A stretch of DNA of 64,000 bases from Antitrichia curtipendula (GCA_951230915.1 OX579637.1:19778001-19842000); one strand, 5' to 3'; shown: positions 48,740 through 61,440, counted from the first letter of the stretch. Numbers and translations: made by a program. Notes: generated from the sequence alone by a model not told the origin.

Positions 48740-49750
48740 GGTCAGGGTTGACAGGACGTCCAGACGTCCGGTGGACGTGGGCGCTGACCCCCGGACGTCC
48801 TGTGACATTTCTGAACGGGCCATCTAACGCGCGGATAGTGCGGACAGGCGGTTTAGGCGGGGCACGGGACAGGCGGACGGTGCTGACGGGCGGACGAGCG
48901 GTCGGGCAGACGGTGCGGACAGGCAGACGAGCGGACGGGCGGACGTAAGGGCAGTCGGACGATTTATCAGCTATCCAATCGTCTAACGACTAAAATACGG
49001 CTCATAATATACCATTGGAAAGGTATTGTGGAGTGCTTTCCAATGGTATATTATGCGTCCAATTTAGACAAAAACTCCAACGGTGAGATCTTTCCAAAGA
49101 TTGGAGTTGGACGCATGGTCGGTCGCAACGTCAGATGCGCCGTCGGACTCCGGACAGTCGAGCGGACACGCCATCCGTGCGGACGGGGCTTCGGACTCCG
49201 GAAGGTCGAGCGGACAGGCCGTCCAACCGTATGAATGTCCGACGACTAAATATGGCTTATAATAAACCTTTGGAAAGGTATTGTGGAGAGCTTTCCAATG
49301 GTATATTATGCGTCCAATTTAGACAAAAACTTTGATGGTGAGATCCTTCCAAAGATTGGAGTCGGAAGCATGGTCGGTCGCGAGGTTAGATGGGCCGTCG
49401 GACTTCGGACAGTCGAGCGGACAGGCCATCTGCACGGACGGGCCGTCAGACTCTAGACGGTCGAGCAGACAGGCCGTTCAACTGTATGAACGTCCGACGA
49501 CTATATATGGCTCATAATATACCATTGGAAAGGTATTCTCGAGAGCTTTCCAATGGTATATTCTGCGTCCTATTTGGATTATAACTCCGACGTTGAGATC
49601 CTTCCAAAGATTGAAGTCAAGCTAACTGTCTATCCATCTAACCGACCGTCCAACTGCCCGTCTGATCATCTGACCGTCCAACAACTTTAATATGCCTTAG
49701 ACTATACCATTGGAAAGGTATTGTCGAGAGCTTTTCAATGGTATATCATG
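48740..49750. repeat. ~255-bp GC-rich tandem array with strong hairpins
   Basis: Three to four units combine a CGGACGG/GTCGGAC-rich half with an AT-rich hairpin. Arms ATAATATACCATTGGAAAG and CTTTCCAATGGTATATTAT (19 bp, 13-nt loop) occur at 49004-49054, then near 49259-49309, 49514-49562 and 49702-49748. The first three start 255 bp apart. It abuts the truncated 5' end of DUF7869-like copy K, so it may be a separate insertion rather than that gene's promoter. Confidence 0.8.
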
Positions 49751-49908
49751 TGTTCAATTTGGACAAAAAATTCGACGGGTGCGATCCCTCCAAGGATTAG
49801 GTGCTAATTATTAGTGTAATTCTTGTAATCATGTAATCTTTTTTTGTACTTAAAAAGGTCAAGTTCGTCATGATTTAGTTAGATGGGTGGCTTGCTTGCA
49901 ATTGGATT

Positions 49909-50108
49909 NNNNNNNNNNNNNNNNNNNNNNNNNNNNNNNNNNNNNNNNNNNNNNNNNNNNNNNNNNNNNNNNNNNNNNNNNNNNNNNNNNNNNNNNNNNN
50001 NNNNNNNNNNNNNNNNNNNNNNNNNNNNNNNNNNNNNNNNNNNNNNNNNNNNNNNNNNNNNNNNNNNNNNNNNNNNNNNNNNNNNNNNNNNNNNNNNNNN
50101 NNNNNNNN
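49909..50108. other. Assembly gap
   Basis: A run of exactly 200 N, a typical scaffold placeholder. Open frames spanning it are meaningless. Confidence 0.99.
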
Positions 50109-50254
50109 CTTAATGGTATTCCAAACATCAGTTTACTACAATGAAGCGGCAATAAACAATCGATTGCCACATAGTGCCATCTATGTATCATAAGTATTTG
50201 GACATCTAGGTTTACATCCCTTCAGTCCCTAAGGATTGTAATCACTATCTCCCT

Positions 50255-53200
50255 TCACTTCAGCCCGCTACTCTCACCTCTTCTTTTCCATCCGGTGTCT
50301 TCATCGCTGGATGCCTCTTCCATATTATTTGATGAAGATTGTAGAATTCTCACTCCGGAACCATGTACTTCCCTAGATTTACGTGATCTGAATGCTTTAC
50401 CCTCCTTTTTCACTTGTAATATGGACTTTCCAATGCTTTCCCTAAGGTCGGTGACCGGTTTTATTTTCGTCATCGGAATAGGCTGAACTGCATCTAGGGG
50501 GGTTCTACTCACATTCGCTTTCTTCGATGGAGACATAGCAAAAGGCTTTATTGCTCTTTTCTTTTTGTCTATTTTAGACTCTTTCACAACTAATTGTCCT
50601 GCTTTTTCGCCTCCTTGAATGATTACCTTCGTTGCGCTCAAGGACTGCGGTATACGGTTTGCTGATTTGAGAAGACCTTGTGATGAATGCCTAGATTTTT
50701 GAGCGAACATTTGAGCCAACGTCTCGTCCTTGTCATCATCACTACGTGATGAAATGGATAGACTGTGATTAATGAATTGCCGTTTTTCCACATGATGAAC
50801 CTCCACAACCATCCAAAGTTGTACTAGCAGTTGTAAGTAGTATACGTACACCCGGTGCAAGACCAGTACGCGGTGGTAATTGGGAATCTCGCAGAAGTGG
50901 CTCCTTTCCTTTTCCATTCCGGATTAGGATTGGACTCCCAGACTTCATAATACGCATGTCTTCATTCTCTTCTACTTCACGTGGTTTGATATTCTCAATC
51001 CTTGGTTCACCACTCTTCTTGTTCGAGAACACCGCTTTCAATTGAACCCTTGTGTTCCCCATATTCATTGGGACCTTTAATTCCAATCCGCCCTTGTCAT
51101 TGTCTTTGTCAATCTGTTCCGCTCGTGCCGCTACCGTGGATGGAGAGTTGGGAATTGGAATCTCTTCACCCATTTCAGGAGTCTCACCATTGATAAGCAT
51201 TGCCCCATTTATTGCCGCATCTCGTACATTCATTGCCTCCTTATCCGCTAAAATCTTTTCGCTAGTCAACAACCCGGTCCCATCCATATATTTGGCTATC
51301 GGAAGGTTCTCTTCATCACATCCACGATTGTCTTCATCTGATGTATAATTGTAGACTTCTCGATCATTGGCTCCCAAATCTTCATCATTCTGATTAGGGC
51401 TTTGAAACGGCTCATCGTTCGAAATTGGCTCATCATAGTTCACAGCATTTCCATCATAAAATGCAGCCTCATGATTTTCAACATCCGAATTGTGCATGTC
51501 GTTGTCCATAGCACCTCCATCATCGAATGTGGGCTCGCCATCTTCCGAATCCTTATTTTCGGAGATAGGCATATCTGTATCTTCGAAAAGCACGTTCTCC
51601 TGATACCATTTTTTCTCATCCCTTTCCTTGGATTGGGCTAAGACTTTTGAATTGGTGTACACGTACACCAAATCATCTGCTCTCTGTGGCTTCAACTTGT
51701 TCCTAGATTTGTTGTGAACAAAAGAATAGCTACTCCAATTTCGTTCACACGAAGAAGAGGAGACCGGTTGTGCCAATATCCTCTTGGCAATTGGAGCAAT
51801 GAGCTTTCCTCACGCGCCTTCAAAATCCCACCAAGCATGTGCCGACAATTGCTGTTCACTCGGCTCCAACATGTTGTGGAATGGCGGTTCCCTAAGTCAA
51901 AAAGCGACAAACTCCTTCACAACCGCGGCGTAATCTCCTGGTTTACAAATTTTCATGAGAACACGCTTGCATGCCTCTATCGCATTTTGATCGTCGGCTA
52001 ATTCTTTGTCTTCCAGAAGGTAGGGGTTCAGAAGAGCTCCAGCAAAATGCAGATAGGTCTCTACCATTTTGCGTCGGTCTTTAAAATACGCCAGCAGCGG
52101 ATCGGCAAGAGCCTTGTTCAAACAAAAAGGCTCTCCAACCAAACCGGAGACGTGTTTTTCTAGATTTCTCATAATGTGCAAAACCTTGCCCATGCAGGGC
52201 GTCTTCGCATCCAAATCACGTAGCCCATGCACAACAGGACCCACCAAGTCCTTAAAATTCTGACAATGGCGCCAGAAATGCTCGCTCATAAGTATCTTAA
52301 ATATCTCTCGACAGTCACTGCGAGATTTCGATGTCCGGCCAAACTTCCTCACGTACTCATTCCACTCCGGGTCCGTCACTGTCTGTTGCAATGGACCCTT
52401 CACCTTCAACAAACGTGCAATTGTGATGAAATTGGAGGCAAACCTTGTTTCACCCGGCATCAACAAGCTATACTTGGGCTCGTACTTCCGATATATTGCA
52501 AGCGGTTTATGCCTCATCTTGAAGAACTTCACTACGGTTTCCGCATTGTCCACTTGGTCCATTATCCATGCTTGTTTTCTCCAATCTTTTAGCAACAAAT
52601 TCAAGGCGTGTACCGCGCAACCTTGGAAAAAAATGTGTGGATATGTAGCAATCACTAGAGCACATGCTGCGGGATTCACAGGCGCATTATCTGTAGTCAC
52701 TTGCACCACATTTTGAGGGCCCACTTGGACTATGAATTTCTCTAGGAGAGCGGCCAAATACGTAGCGTTCTTATCGGCCCCAGTCGTATCCACCGCTCCT
52801 AGGAACTGCTCCCCCGCAGAGGACACTAGCATGGCATTTATCAATGGCGGATTCCCGGTCGAGCTCCATCCATCAATGGACAGCGTTGCTCCGAACTTTC
52901 TAATGCTGTCTTCGGTCCTCTTCTGTAAATTTGTCTGCACCTCCGCCTTTGCTTCGTCAAGCAATTTATTGCGTATATCATTGTACGATGGCGAGATGTA
53001 GGGCCTACCAAACTCAGCTGTTTTCTTCACTGCTTCTTTGAATGCTGGATTTCGAGCTACAGCAAATGGGATGTTGGCCGCATAAAAGAATTTGGCCCAG
53101 ATTGCATTTAGAATCCGTTTATTGGTCGTCTCAAATCCATTCGATAGCCTGCTCTGCCTCTGCGGCCTACTGCTTGATCTCCGCACAGTGTCACGTTCGC

Positions 53201-53583
53201 TTGATGTTTGTGTATTTGGATTTCCATCAGAGGCCACACGAAAGGATTGTTGTTGTGCTGTGCACGAGTCTTCTTGTGTACAAAGAGACGTCTGCCTCCC
53301 ACTTGAAAGATCATTGGCGACCACAAGCATGCCATTACCATCCACATTGTCTCTTGTAGATTTTCGTGGTATATCTCCATTGTAGCGAAGAAATAGATTT
53401 TAAACTTGAGATGTCAACTTCGGACAAAGGCTTATTCCGTTATCTCTCAAACCTGATGCACCTTTATATCCTAGATGGCATAAAAAAAAGGCTTGTTTTC
53501 CTCGCAAACACCAATTTGCAAGCTTTGCATTCCACTTTACCAACTGATGGGGTACCATACCAACAAGACCAATCCTTGCTCAT
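50255..53583 (-). pseudogene. hAT-superfamily transposase, copy E, broken
   Basis: It is a paralogue of hAT copy A with the same order. A BED-like start (MSKDWSCWYGTPSVGKVECK) is followed by CKAC. The DUF659 core has LSIDGWSSTGNPPL, TTDNAP and GCAVHALNLLLKDW. The hAT dimerisation region reads WWDFEGA, then SCERNWSSYSFVHNKSRNKL. The tail is acidic then basic. Lesions are a frameshift near 53530, TAA at 53400, TGA at 51897 and TGA near 51812, and a frameshift near 50790. The TGA at 51897 aligns with an Arg in copy A. The ATG at 53583 is chosen by alignment of the zinc finger to copy A. Array 6 and a TATA box lie upstream. Confidence 0.8.
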
Positions 53584-53822
53584 AGTGACCAATTCGGATT
53601 GTTTATATTCGAATGAAATTGTAAAAGTAACGCAGTAACGGGTTGATAAATTTTGTCAAAAACAAGACACACAATGTGTGCACAAAGCCTTGATAACCAA
53701 AGCCCCCTTGTCCACTGAACTACACATTACCAAGCAAGGGACCCAAAATGGGTCGGAACCTAGCCCTTGGAAATCAAAGCATTCAGTTTCTCAAGAGTGC
53801 TTGCAAATGGCAAGGGTCTGGA

Positions 53823-53829
53823 ATTTATA
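53823..53829 (-). promoter_or_regulatory. TATA box of hAT copy E
   Basis: TATAAAT on the minus strand, 240 bp upstream of the ATG and 40 bp from array 6. Confidence 0.4.
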
Positions 53830-53869
53830 ATTCTGAGGTCGCTAGTGACCGTCGAACAGGGAATGAAGA

Positions 53870-54180
53870 ACATTATTTCGGTCCCAACGGTTAGGTGGAC
53901 TGTCGGACGCAGAGTCGGACGGGGTCGGACGCCTTCGGACGAGGTCAGACGGCGTCGGACCGTCCCAACGATCGGTCGGATAGGGTTCGGAATTCGATCG
54001 GCAATTCAGTCGGCGGTGCACAGGTCGGACGGGCTCTCCGTCCGAACGTCGGACGGTCGGTCGGCGGTGCACAGGTCGAATGGCCTCTCCGTCCGAACGT
54101 CGGACGGTCAGTCGGCGGTGCACAGGTCGGACGGCCTCTCCGTCCGATAGTTGGACGGTCGGTCGAACCGACCGATTTCT
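53870..54180. repeat. GTCGGACGG array 6, upstream of hAT copy E
   Basis: Near-perfect 57-bp units ('gtcggcggtgcacaggtcggacgg.ctctccgtccgaacgtcggacg') occur three times at about 54009-54170, preceded by looser 'gtcggac' words. Open frames in several phases are repeat artefacts. Confidence 0.8.
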
Positions 54181-54539
54181 GTTTGGGTTCACAAAGTGAA
54201 GGGCTCAAGTCTCAAGGGCTTGATCCTTACATGCCTAAGGCCCTATCTAGCGTATCTAGCTTGTGAAAAAAGAGCATAGACTTATGGAGTTATAGTTGGC
54301 GCATCGTATGTTCTTCACACTCAAGGAAATTGTTTGTTTTCCAAAATCAAACCGTAGACGTGTTCAATGTTTTAGCTTATTACTATTATTAATATGCACA
54401 CCAATCTCTAGTGTCAAATTGCATATGAGTTGAAAAAAGTTGAAAAAATATATGTGTACTTCTCATGCCCATTATGTTTGACAAATTAGGAAACAAATTT
54501 TTCTTGGGATTGGACGTGAGATGGACAACTAAAAATCAT
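54181..54539. other. Spacer
   Basis: AT-rich; nothing recognised. Confidence 0.3.
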
Positions 54540-55160
54540 GTTAGCACACTAAAATATACTTTTAAAATTGGTTCCTTTGATTTATATATACGTAAAAAGC
54601 TTTTACTTATTCCATTTTGATTTTTGAGATGGAAATTACAAAGTGTTTTCTATTTTGCGGGCAGTTATGGATTTGCTATTGTAAAATAAACTTTGAAGTC
54701 TTGTATTTAACTCAATTTTTAATAGTTTTTGGAAAAAATTAAAGCAAAATAGGTACATTGTTTAGGGCAACAGTAGAACCGTTGGGATTGAGGTTTTTCA
54801 ATTGTGTAATTATATTTTTTTCAATTTAGTGTTTTGAACCAACCTCTACTTCTTGTGTCTTCCTATTTTTTGCATATATGTTGTACAATTCCAAATGATC
54901 TGAAAATTTTCAAGCACGTATCCAAATTGGTTTCAAGACTTAATTTAAGGAGTAACCACCATTTTGGACATTTTTCCATTTAAATGTGACCTTGTCAAGT
55001 GCAGCGGCCCTTTTTTGGGCTGCGCCCGAAAAAGTTTTTTTCAGCAATTACAAATCAAATACCTTATAATTTACAAGGTGAAAAATTCTGAAATTTTCCC
55101 TATTCTACACATTAACAAGTTTACTACAAAATCTACCAAGCATGTGTCCTAGCATTTAGG
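54540..55160. repeat. Dispersed AT-rich repeat R1, copy 2
   Basis: The counterpart of 35090-35745, same orientation, with many substitutions and small indels. It lies between hAT copy E's array and the 3' end of RING copy D. Confidence 0.75.
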
Positions 55161-55410
55161 AATTCATCCATCAGTGACAGAAAAGTAACTTGTAATAGAA
55201 GGACGCAAATCACATAATTGCCCAAAAGGGATAGCACAAAATACCATAAACTCTTAGCAAATCAAAACATATTTGCATTCTGCACATATTCTTATATTAA
55301 AAGAAACTCATAAATACCATGGGTACATTGCTTTAGTGGTACTACATTCTCCTGAGATCCAAACAACACTCCACGCAATTCTACCCTATTCCAAAAAAAG
55401 GCCACCGGCA

Positions 55411-58400
55411 CTATATATTATTACCGCTACGTTCCCCCGATACACGAGACGGACCCTCATCACCCATGAGTCTTGCACTTCTGCGGCGAGGGGTATGCAC
55501 AAGACTTCTTCCAAGGGTGGGCCCTGCGGACCTAGCTTCCAAGTCAATGAGGCCAAACTGTCGTTTTGTTTCCGGAGAGTGGTCATCGTCGTCTTCCAAC
55601 CTCCGTTTCTGCTTCAACTTGGGAGACAAGTCCACTTCCCCTGCCTTCAACGCTTTGAGTGCACTATCCACTCGACGGACCAAGGCGTTGACCGTTGCGT
55701 CATCATCTTGCATGTATAACCATGCAGGTCGATCTCCTCCCATTAGAAACACCCTCCATGCACTTATGATGTCGCCCACCCTCTTATCAAATTCCCTTGC
55801 CACGTCCACATAATAATGCCCTGTAGTTGACATCACATCTATTTCCACAAAAGCACAAACTTCTGCGGCTTGTTCCAACTTGGACAAAAGAAGGGCCCTG
55901 CCTATCAAAGTGTGATTGTACGCCAAGTATTGCTCATGGAACTCTTGAGCATGCTCTTGTTCTATCCAATTTCCATCTCCATCTTTACGCACGTCCTTTT
56001 CCGGAAATCGGAAGAATTTCTTGTGTTGCATGCTCCAATGTCCTCCCATGCTGCGACAAAACATTTCACGAGCCTTGTCATCTTCAATACCTCTGGCTCG
56101 CAACTCCACTTCTCTGTCCTTGGTCATCCACACGTAATGATCATTTTCACATGAAGACGCCTTGATTAGGTCGTGCACTTGGTCTAATGAATTCCACGTT
56201 ATAGGTTTTTCCCAATGCATGTAATTTTGAAATTTGTATGGCGCTTGGTCAAGTGGAAGGTTCCATCGATTGTATTCGTGGCCGGGGGGCATATCTTCTG
56301 AGATCCCAAGCATTTCATAGAACCTTGGGCAGAAAAGAGTTTTACACTTGGAACACCGTGATTGAATGAGAGATGCTTTGACAATGCATGTGACATGAAA
56401 AATGTGGCAGCATTGACCCATTGTTAGGGCTCCTTCCGGACCAGTATGACTTAGGCAAATGCTACACCTGCCCTCCATGATTCCGACGTTAGGATCACGA
56501 GCGTGCACGACTTCCTTCTCATTCTTCTTGATGTGTGCTGAAAACGTGTTGTAAGGGACCCATCCTTCCTCTGCTTCCAAGGTCCAATTGATGTGGGGAT
56601 GCTGGTTGTTATTTGCATGGTTCAAGCGCTCAAACATTGCATCCATGTCTCCCCAATACATAATGTCGGTGGACCCCCTCACATGTGCCTCAAACATCTG
56701 TTTCAGTCGCCAAAAAGAGCTCTCCACGGCTTTGCATTCATCTTCCGACTTCATTGCTAATTTCAGGAGCCTTTTCATTGCTCGGGATACTACGGTCGGT
56801 TTGTCTTCGAGCTTCTGTACCCATGCCAACCATCGAGAGTCCGCACTGCCCGATGGCATGTTGATATCCAACCACACTATTCGTTTCAAGCGCACCACCT
56901 CAGACCAAGCATGGGCATTCTCTTTGGTCGCCTCATCCAATTTTTGCTTCAATTCTTCGACCTCACTTCCTTCCGTTTGCATGGAAGCATCTTGCAATGT
57001 TGGAGTAGGATTACAAATGGCGGTTTTAGGGTTTACTTCCCTACTCTTGTGGCCCTCCACAGCTGCATCTTTTTCAAAAGGAAGAGAGAGTTGATCACTC
57101 TCTTGAGTCTCTTGCACCTCTTGTGTTATGGGCACCAACCCTAGAATATCCTTCATCGGCTGCTCAAATGAGCGCTCATGGATCCTCTGTAGCCTTTCGC
57201 ACTTCTTTTTCAGTTCATCACATTGTGCCTTCCAGTTGTCATTGGAATCGTTCAAGGCCCTCAACGTCTGATTTTCTTCTGCTAGAGCAACCAAGTCTTT
57301 CAGCTTTTCGTACTTGTTGTCAAGGAATGGTAATATAGCCTGCGTGTACTTCATGAAAGCCACGGCACCAATGATCAGTTCAGGCGATACTTTGGCCAAT
57401 TCCTCTGCAAATTCTGTAACCTTCGGGGACATTTCTTGCACCATCCCCGCTGCTGTGGTCAATGAGACAGCGGTTCTAGCAAACGCCTCCCACCTTGTGT
57501 CGGGTTTAGGAAAAGTATCAGAGCTGCCTGCCTCAGCATCTGATACGGATGGGCTTACCCCTATGTGAAGTTCCTTCCATCGAGCAGAGCACTGCACCAA
57601 GGCTTCCAATTCCTTCAGATTTGGCATGTGACGGAGAATCTCCAATTGCGAGGGAGGAATAGCTGACACTCCTGGATACTTGCTTGCAATGTCATCGCCA
57701 TGAATGGTGGAATCCCGAGTCACATCATGGGCTGGTGCTTTATTTCTTATTGACCAACGCCATTGATCTCGAGGGCTCAATATTGGGCTCGGCGACCCTG
57801 TCTCGTCTGGGTTCAAAGGTACATGTGTCAAGGGATCTAGAGCATTGCTCTCTAAAAGATTATCAATTGTAGCATAGGCCCTTGCGACTTGTTCCGGTCT
57901 AGGGTCTTGCTCATGTTCTCGTCGCAAAAAATGGGCCCCACGTTTGCTTAGAACGTTCTGCTCGTTCGGAACCATACTTACTGGAACCACGGTTTCTACG
58001 TTCGGTGTGCACATCAAAGCCGTTGGAGGAGTAAAAAACACCTCTCCCTCCGGATCTCCCAAGGAGGCACGACTCACTGTCGTTGGAGTCTGTGTAGAAG
58101 CCAACGGTAATGCATCGCTTGGGCCCCCAGAGATGATTCTCTGCGGCACTAAAGTATTTTTTAATACTCTTCTTGGTTTTGGTGTCTCACTTGGTCTTGC
58201 CTGTGGATTGTACAAATCCGGAATATCTTTTTGATTGCGATTAAGATGCAGTGGCTCCTTGGCTGTCGTTGGAAACGTGCTCCAATCCACCTTCCGGGCT
58301 AATTAGAGTTCTGCATACACCATGGAGGCCAAGCTGTAGTTTATGTACCCTTTACTCATTGGTTTGTCCCCAAGGAGTGTCTTCCACACCTCCAACGATC

Positions 58401-58698
58401 GTTCCTTAAAATGCTGGTCGTTGCAAGTCCATGGCTTGCAACTAAAATCATGCGTCTGAGCGGCATGAGACTCCTTGGGCCACAACTTGTTGATGTGGTA
58501 CATTTTTACATACTTCTTGCACATCCTGGAGTTCCAATATTCCGCAGTCTCCTTCTCCCAATCTGGCTCCGCTTTGATGTTAGGGTCGTCCGTAATCTCC
58601 GAATGGAGCCCGTGGGGTGCCTCCTTCCGTTTAGTTTTCTTACTGCTTTCCACCCCTGGATTCATCCTACCAATATCCGCAACAACTTCACCGCTCAT
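55411..58698 (-). pseudogene. RING-H2 element protein, copy D, one in-frame stop
   Basis: A single frame of about 1,095 codons is interrupted only by TAA at 58303-58305, which falls inside the conserved VYAEL.LARKVDW motif. N-terminal motif: MCKKYVKMYHINKLWP. The middle contains helical and coiled-coil segments (about residues 300-620). The RING-H2 finger near residue 745 reads CSIC, CCHIFHVTC and CSKC, followed by FYEMLGISEDMPPGHEYN. This matches copy C beyond the ligands. The C-terminus adds ~250 residues with helices and an Arg-rich end (TPRRRSARLMGDEG). The start is the ATG of MSGEVVADIG. A TATA box and array 7 lie just upstream. A ubiquitin-ligase role is inferred from RING-H2 only. Confidence 0.75.
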
Positions 58699-58927
58699 GA
58701 CTGTCGCTTTGAATTTGTAACCGCTTCAAAAATCACTGAAAGTGACCCCCTCGAACCACGTGTATTTCAATCGAAAAAAGAGCGTATGTCGTTATGAAAA
58801 ATGAATGACCCCAACTCTCCACCATGTAGGAGCAGCTCGCGCGGTGAAGCAAGAGCAGAACATCCAACACGGTTCTAATACCTCTGAGAGGAGAGAAGAA
58901 GTGACGAAAAATGAACATCCCATCCGA

Positions 58928-58934
58928 CCTTATA
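58928..58934 (-). promoter_or_regulatory. TATA box of RING copy D
   Basis: TATAAGG on the minus strand at the edge of array 7, about 230 bp before the ATG. Confidence 0.45.
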
Positions 58935-58939
58935 GCAGT

Positions 58940-59365
58940 CGGACGGCAGACCTAAGTCAGGTCCGGTACCGAACCTGTCCCGGACGTCGCGAAGCGTCCC
59001 CGGACTTGAGGTTCGTCGGACGGACCGACGTCGACCGCTTCGGGGTCGGACGGGCAGCACGCCGTTCGACCGCCAGACCGAGACGTCCGACCTCCGAACC
59101 TAGCCGTCCGAACTCGAAGCGGATTACGGCCGGCTGTCGGACGCCGGCGGCCACTCTGGGACTGCCGTCCGATTCCCCGACCTAAACCCCCGTCCGATGC
59201 CCAATCTAATCGGCCGTCCGATGGTCCGTCCTACACTCCTACCAGCCGTCCGATGCCGCTTGCGATCCGCGTCCGACCCCCGTCCGAAGCGCCATTCAGA
59301 CCCGCCGTCCGACGATCGGTCAATCTTCGTCCGACCGACATCCGACTCGCCGTCCGATCAGGTTT
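58940..59365. repeat. CGTCCGA array 7, upstream of RING copy D
   Basis: CGTCCGA/TCGGACG words occur every 10-25 bp on both strands, ending at the TATA box. Arginine/proline-rich frames across it are artefacts. Confidence 0.8.
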
Positions 59366-59894
59366 TTGGAAGTATATAAATATAAGATTCAGTGATCTTA
59401 GGATCCTTTTCCAAGGCCCATTATTCATGAAACAAGCATCCAATGCGACGACGGCTGCTGAAATCAGGAGATAAAAAAATCATGAACTCATGAACTTGCA
59501 ACATCAAAGGTCAACCCGAGTAAGGTAGGAGGCTCAGAAATGGAGCATCTAAGGGCTGGTCTGCGTTTTTCATGTATTTCTTTGGACGGGAATATTTTTA
59601 GCTCATTTTTCAGACATAGAGAAATTGACGAGGAATCTATCCCAAGTGGTTTTGTATTTTTCTGATCATTTTTGAATTACTTATGAATTTTCAAACAAGT
59701 TGGGTCGTAGGTCCCTATTTGTGACCCTAGGTCTTTCATAAACAGTTCACTTGCAATTCTAAATAAAAATGGGGTAACCAAAGAGAATGATTGGCTCTTG
59801 CAATTAATTAGACTTTTTTCCTTGATTCATTCAATGAATGTACTAGTCCATTTCACAACCATCTCATGTCCATTTCACAGTCATTTATAGGGTC
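59366..59894. other. Spacer between two divergent modules
   Basis: No gene recognised. Confidence 0.3.
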
Positions 59895-60098
59895 CATTCT
59901 TAATGCCCGCTCTGTTTTACAGCCTCCTACCTTAGGCGGAAGTAGTGGCCTCCTTTGTCCTTCGAACTCATTTGAGTTTGAAGTGGTCTCTAGTTCGATT
60001 CCCAGTGACATCATCTACCTTGTTTGATGATGTCACCTCCCTGATTGTGGGATTTGGTTTGGTCGTGGTAGCCAACCATCCAAAAAAAAAAAAAAAAA
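59895..60098 (+). mobile_element. tRNA-headed SINE-like sequence with poly(A) tail
   Basis: A perfect polymerase III B-box, GTTCGATTCC, lies at 59993-60002. A looser A-box region is around 59930-59945. A 70-80 bp body ends in a 17-base A run (60082-60098). No tRNA cloverleaf closes. The head resembles the one at 46.1-46.3 kb. Confidence 0.5.
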
Positions 60099-60469
60099 CG
60101 TCCAACCAAATTGTGTTTGTATTTGGGAGGGAATCACGATTTGCTTGTGGAGGGGGGAGGTGTTGAAATGGAGTGCTTGGAAGGGGTGATCTCGAGTTTA
60201 GAAGGAGGATGTTTGTAGTACCATCCAACTACAAACATTTATGTTCTAAATTCTAAATTCTCCATTTGAAACCCTCAAGATTGGACACTTGCTCCTTCCA
60301 CATGTAAATAATATTTGCTACTCATGTACAATCATGCCTTGGCTTGACGTTTTTTCTTTTTTCTTTTTTTTTGCGGGGGGGGGGTGGATAAATGAAATTT
60401 AGAGTGCGACCATGATATGATTTTCATTTGATCTCTTCAAATTAGAACAAAGTTTAAATGAATTGATTT

Positions 60470-61175
60470 TAATACTTCAAACGTAAATGGAGGCACCATT
60501 ATTTCATTTTGTGCACTTCAAATAAAACCGAAGCCACCATGATTTCACTTGGATACTTCACAAATAAAACGAAGCCACCTTCATTTAATTCACCTACTTA
60601 AAAATAAATCCAAGCCAGCATGATTTAATTTTGCTAAATCACATTCAAATCTAGACACCATAATTTAAATTCTGCTTCTTCACATTAAAATCAGCACACC
60701 TTGATTAAATTTTGCTACTTCAAATTAAAATCAAGCCACCAAAATTTAAATTTTGCTACTTCAAACAAAAATCAAGACACCATGATTTACATTTGGCTAC
60801 TTCAAACTAAAATCAAGACACCATGATTTGAATTTTGTTACGTGAAACTAAGACCAAGCCAACATGATTTAAATTTGATACTTCACATTCAAATCAAGCC
60901 ACTATGATTTAATTTTCCCACTTGAAACCAAAATCTAGTAACCATGATTTAATTTCTGCTACTTCACATTAAAATGGAGGCAACATAATTTAAGATTTTG
61001 GTACGTGAAACTAAAACCAAGCCACCATGATTTAGATTTGGGTACTTCACATTCAAATCAAGACACAATGATTTATATATTGCCATTTCAAGCCAATTTT
61101 GCTACTTCAAACCAAAATCAAGCCACGGTGATTTAAATTTTTCCATTTGAAACCGAAACAAAGCCACAATGATTT
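60470..61175. repeat. ~41-bp degenerate tandem repeat
   Basis: About 15 units of 'aa.tcaagccaccatgatttaaatttggctacttcacatt' recur at a 37-44 bp spacing. It is noncoding. Confidence 0.75.
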
Positions 61176-61179
61176 TAAA

Positions 61180-61440
61180 AAGGATATCCAATCATTTCTT
61201 TTTCAATATGGTCTGGCGTTGATTTATGTGTTTTCCTAGATAAATAAGAATAACCATTATCCCATATGCCCCCTTGTTATGGTGTCGTCTTTAATTTCAT
61301 AAGGATATCCAATTTTTTTTCCCACTACGGTCTAACGTTAAGTCATGTTTTTTCCTAAAGAAATAAGAATACCCGTATGCCTCCTTATTATGGTGTTGTC
61401 ACTAATTTCATAAGGATACCCATTTTTTGTGCATGAATGT
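61180..61440. repeat. ~115-bp tandem duplication
   Basis: Blocks starting 'aaggatatcca...' begin near 61180, 61301 and 61412, the last one partial. They share 'aataagaata.cc', 'ccttgttatggtgt.gtc' and 'taatttcataaggata'. Confidence 0.7.

Noticed and set aside
49883..50191. Open frames across the N run
   Set aside because: They consist of undefined bases.
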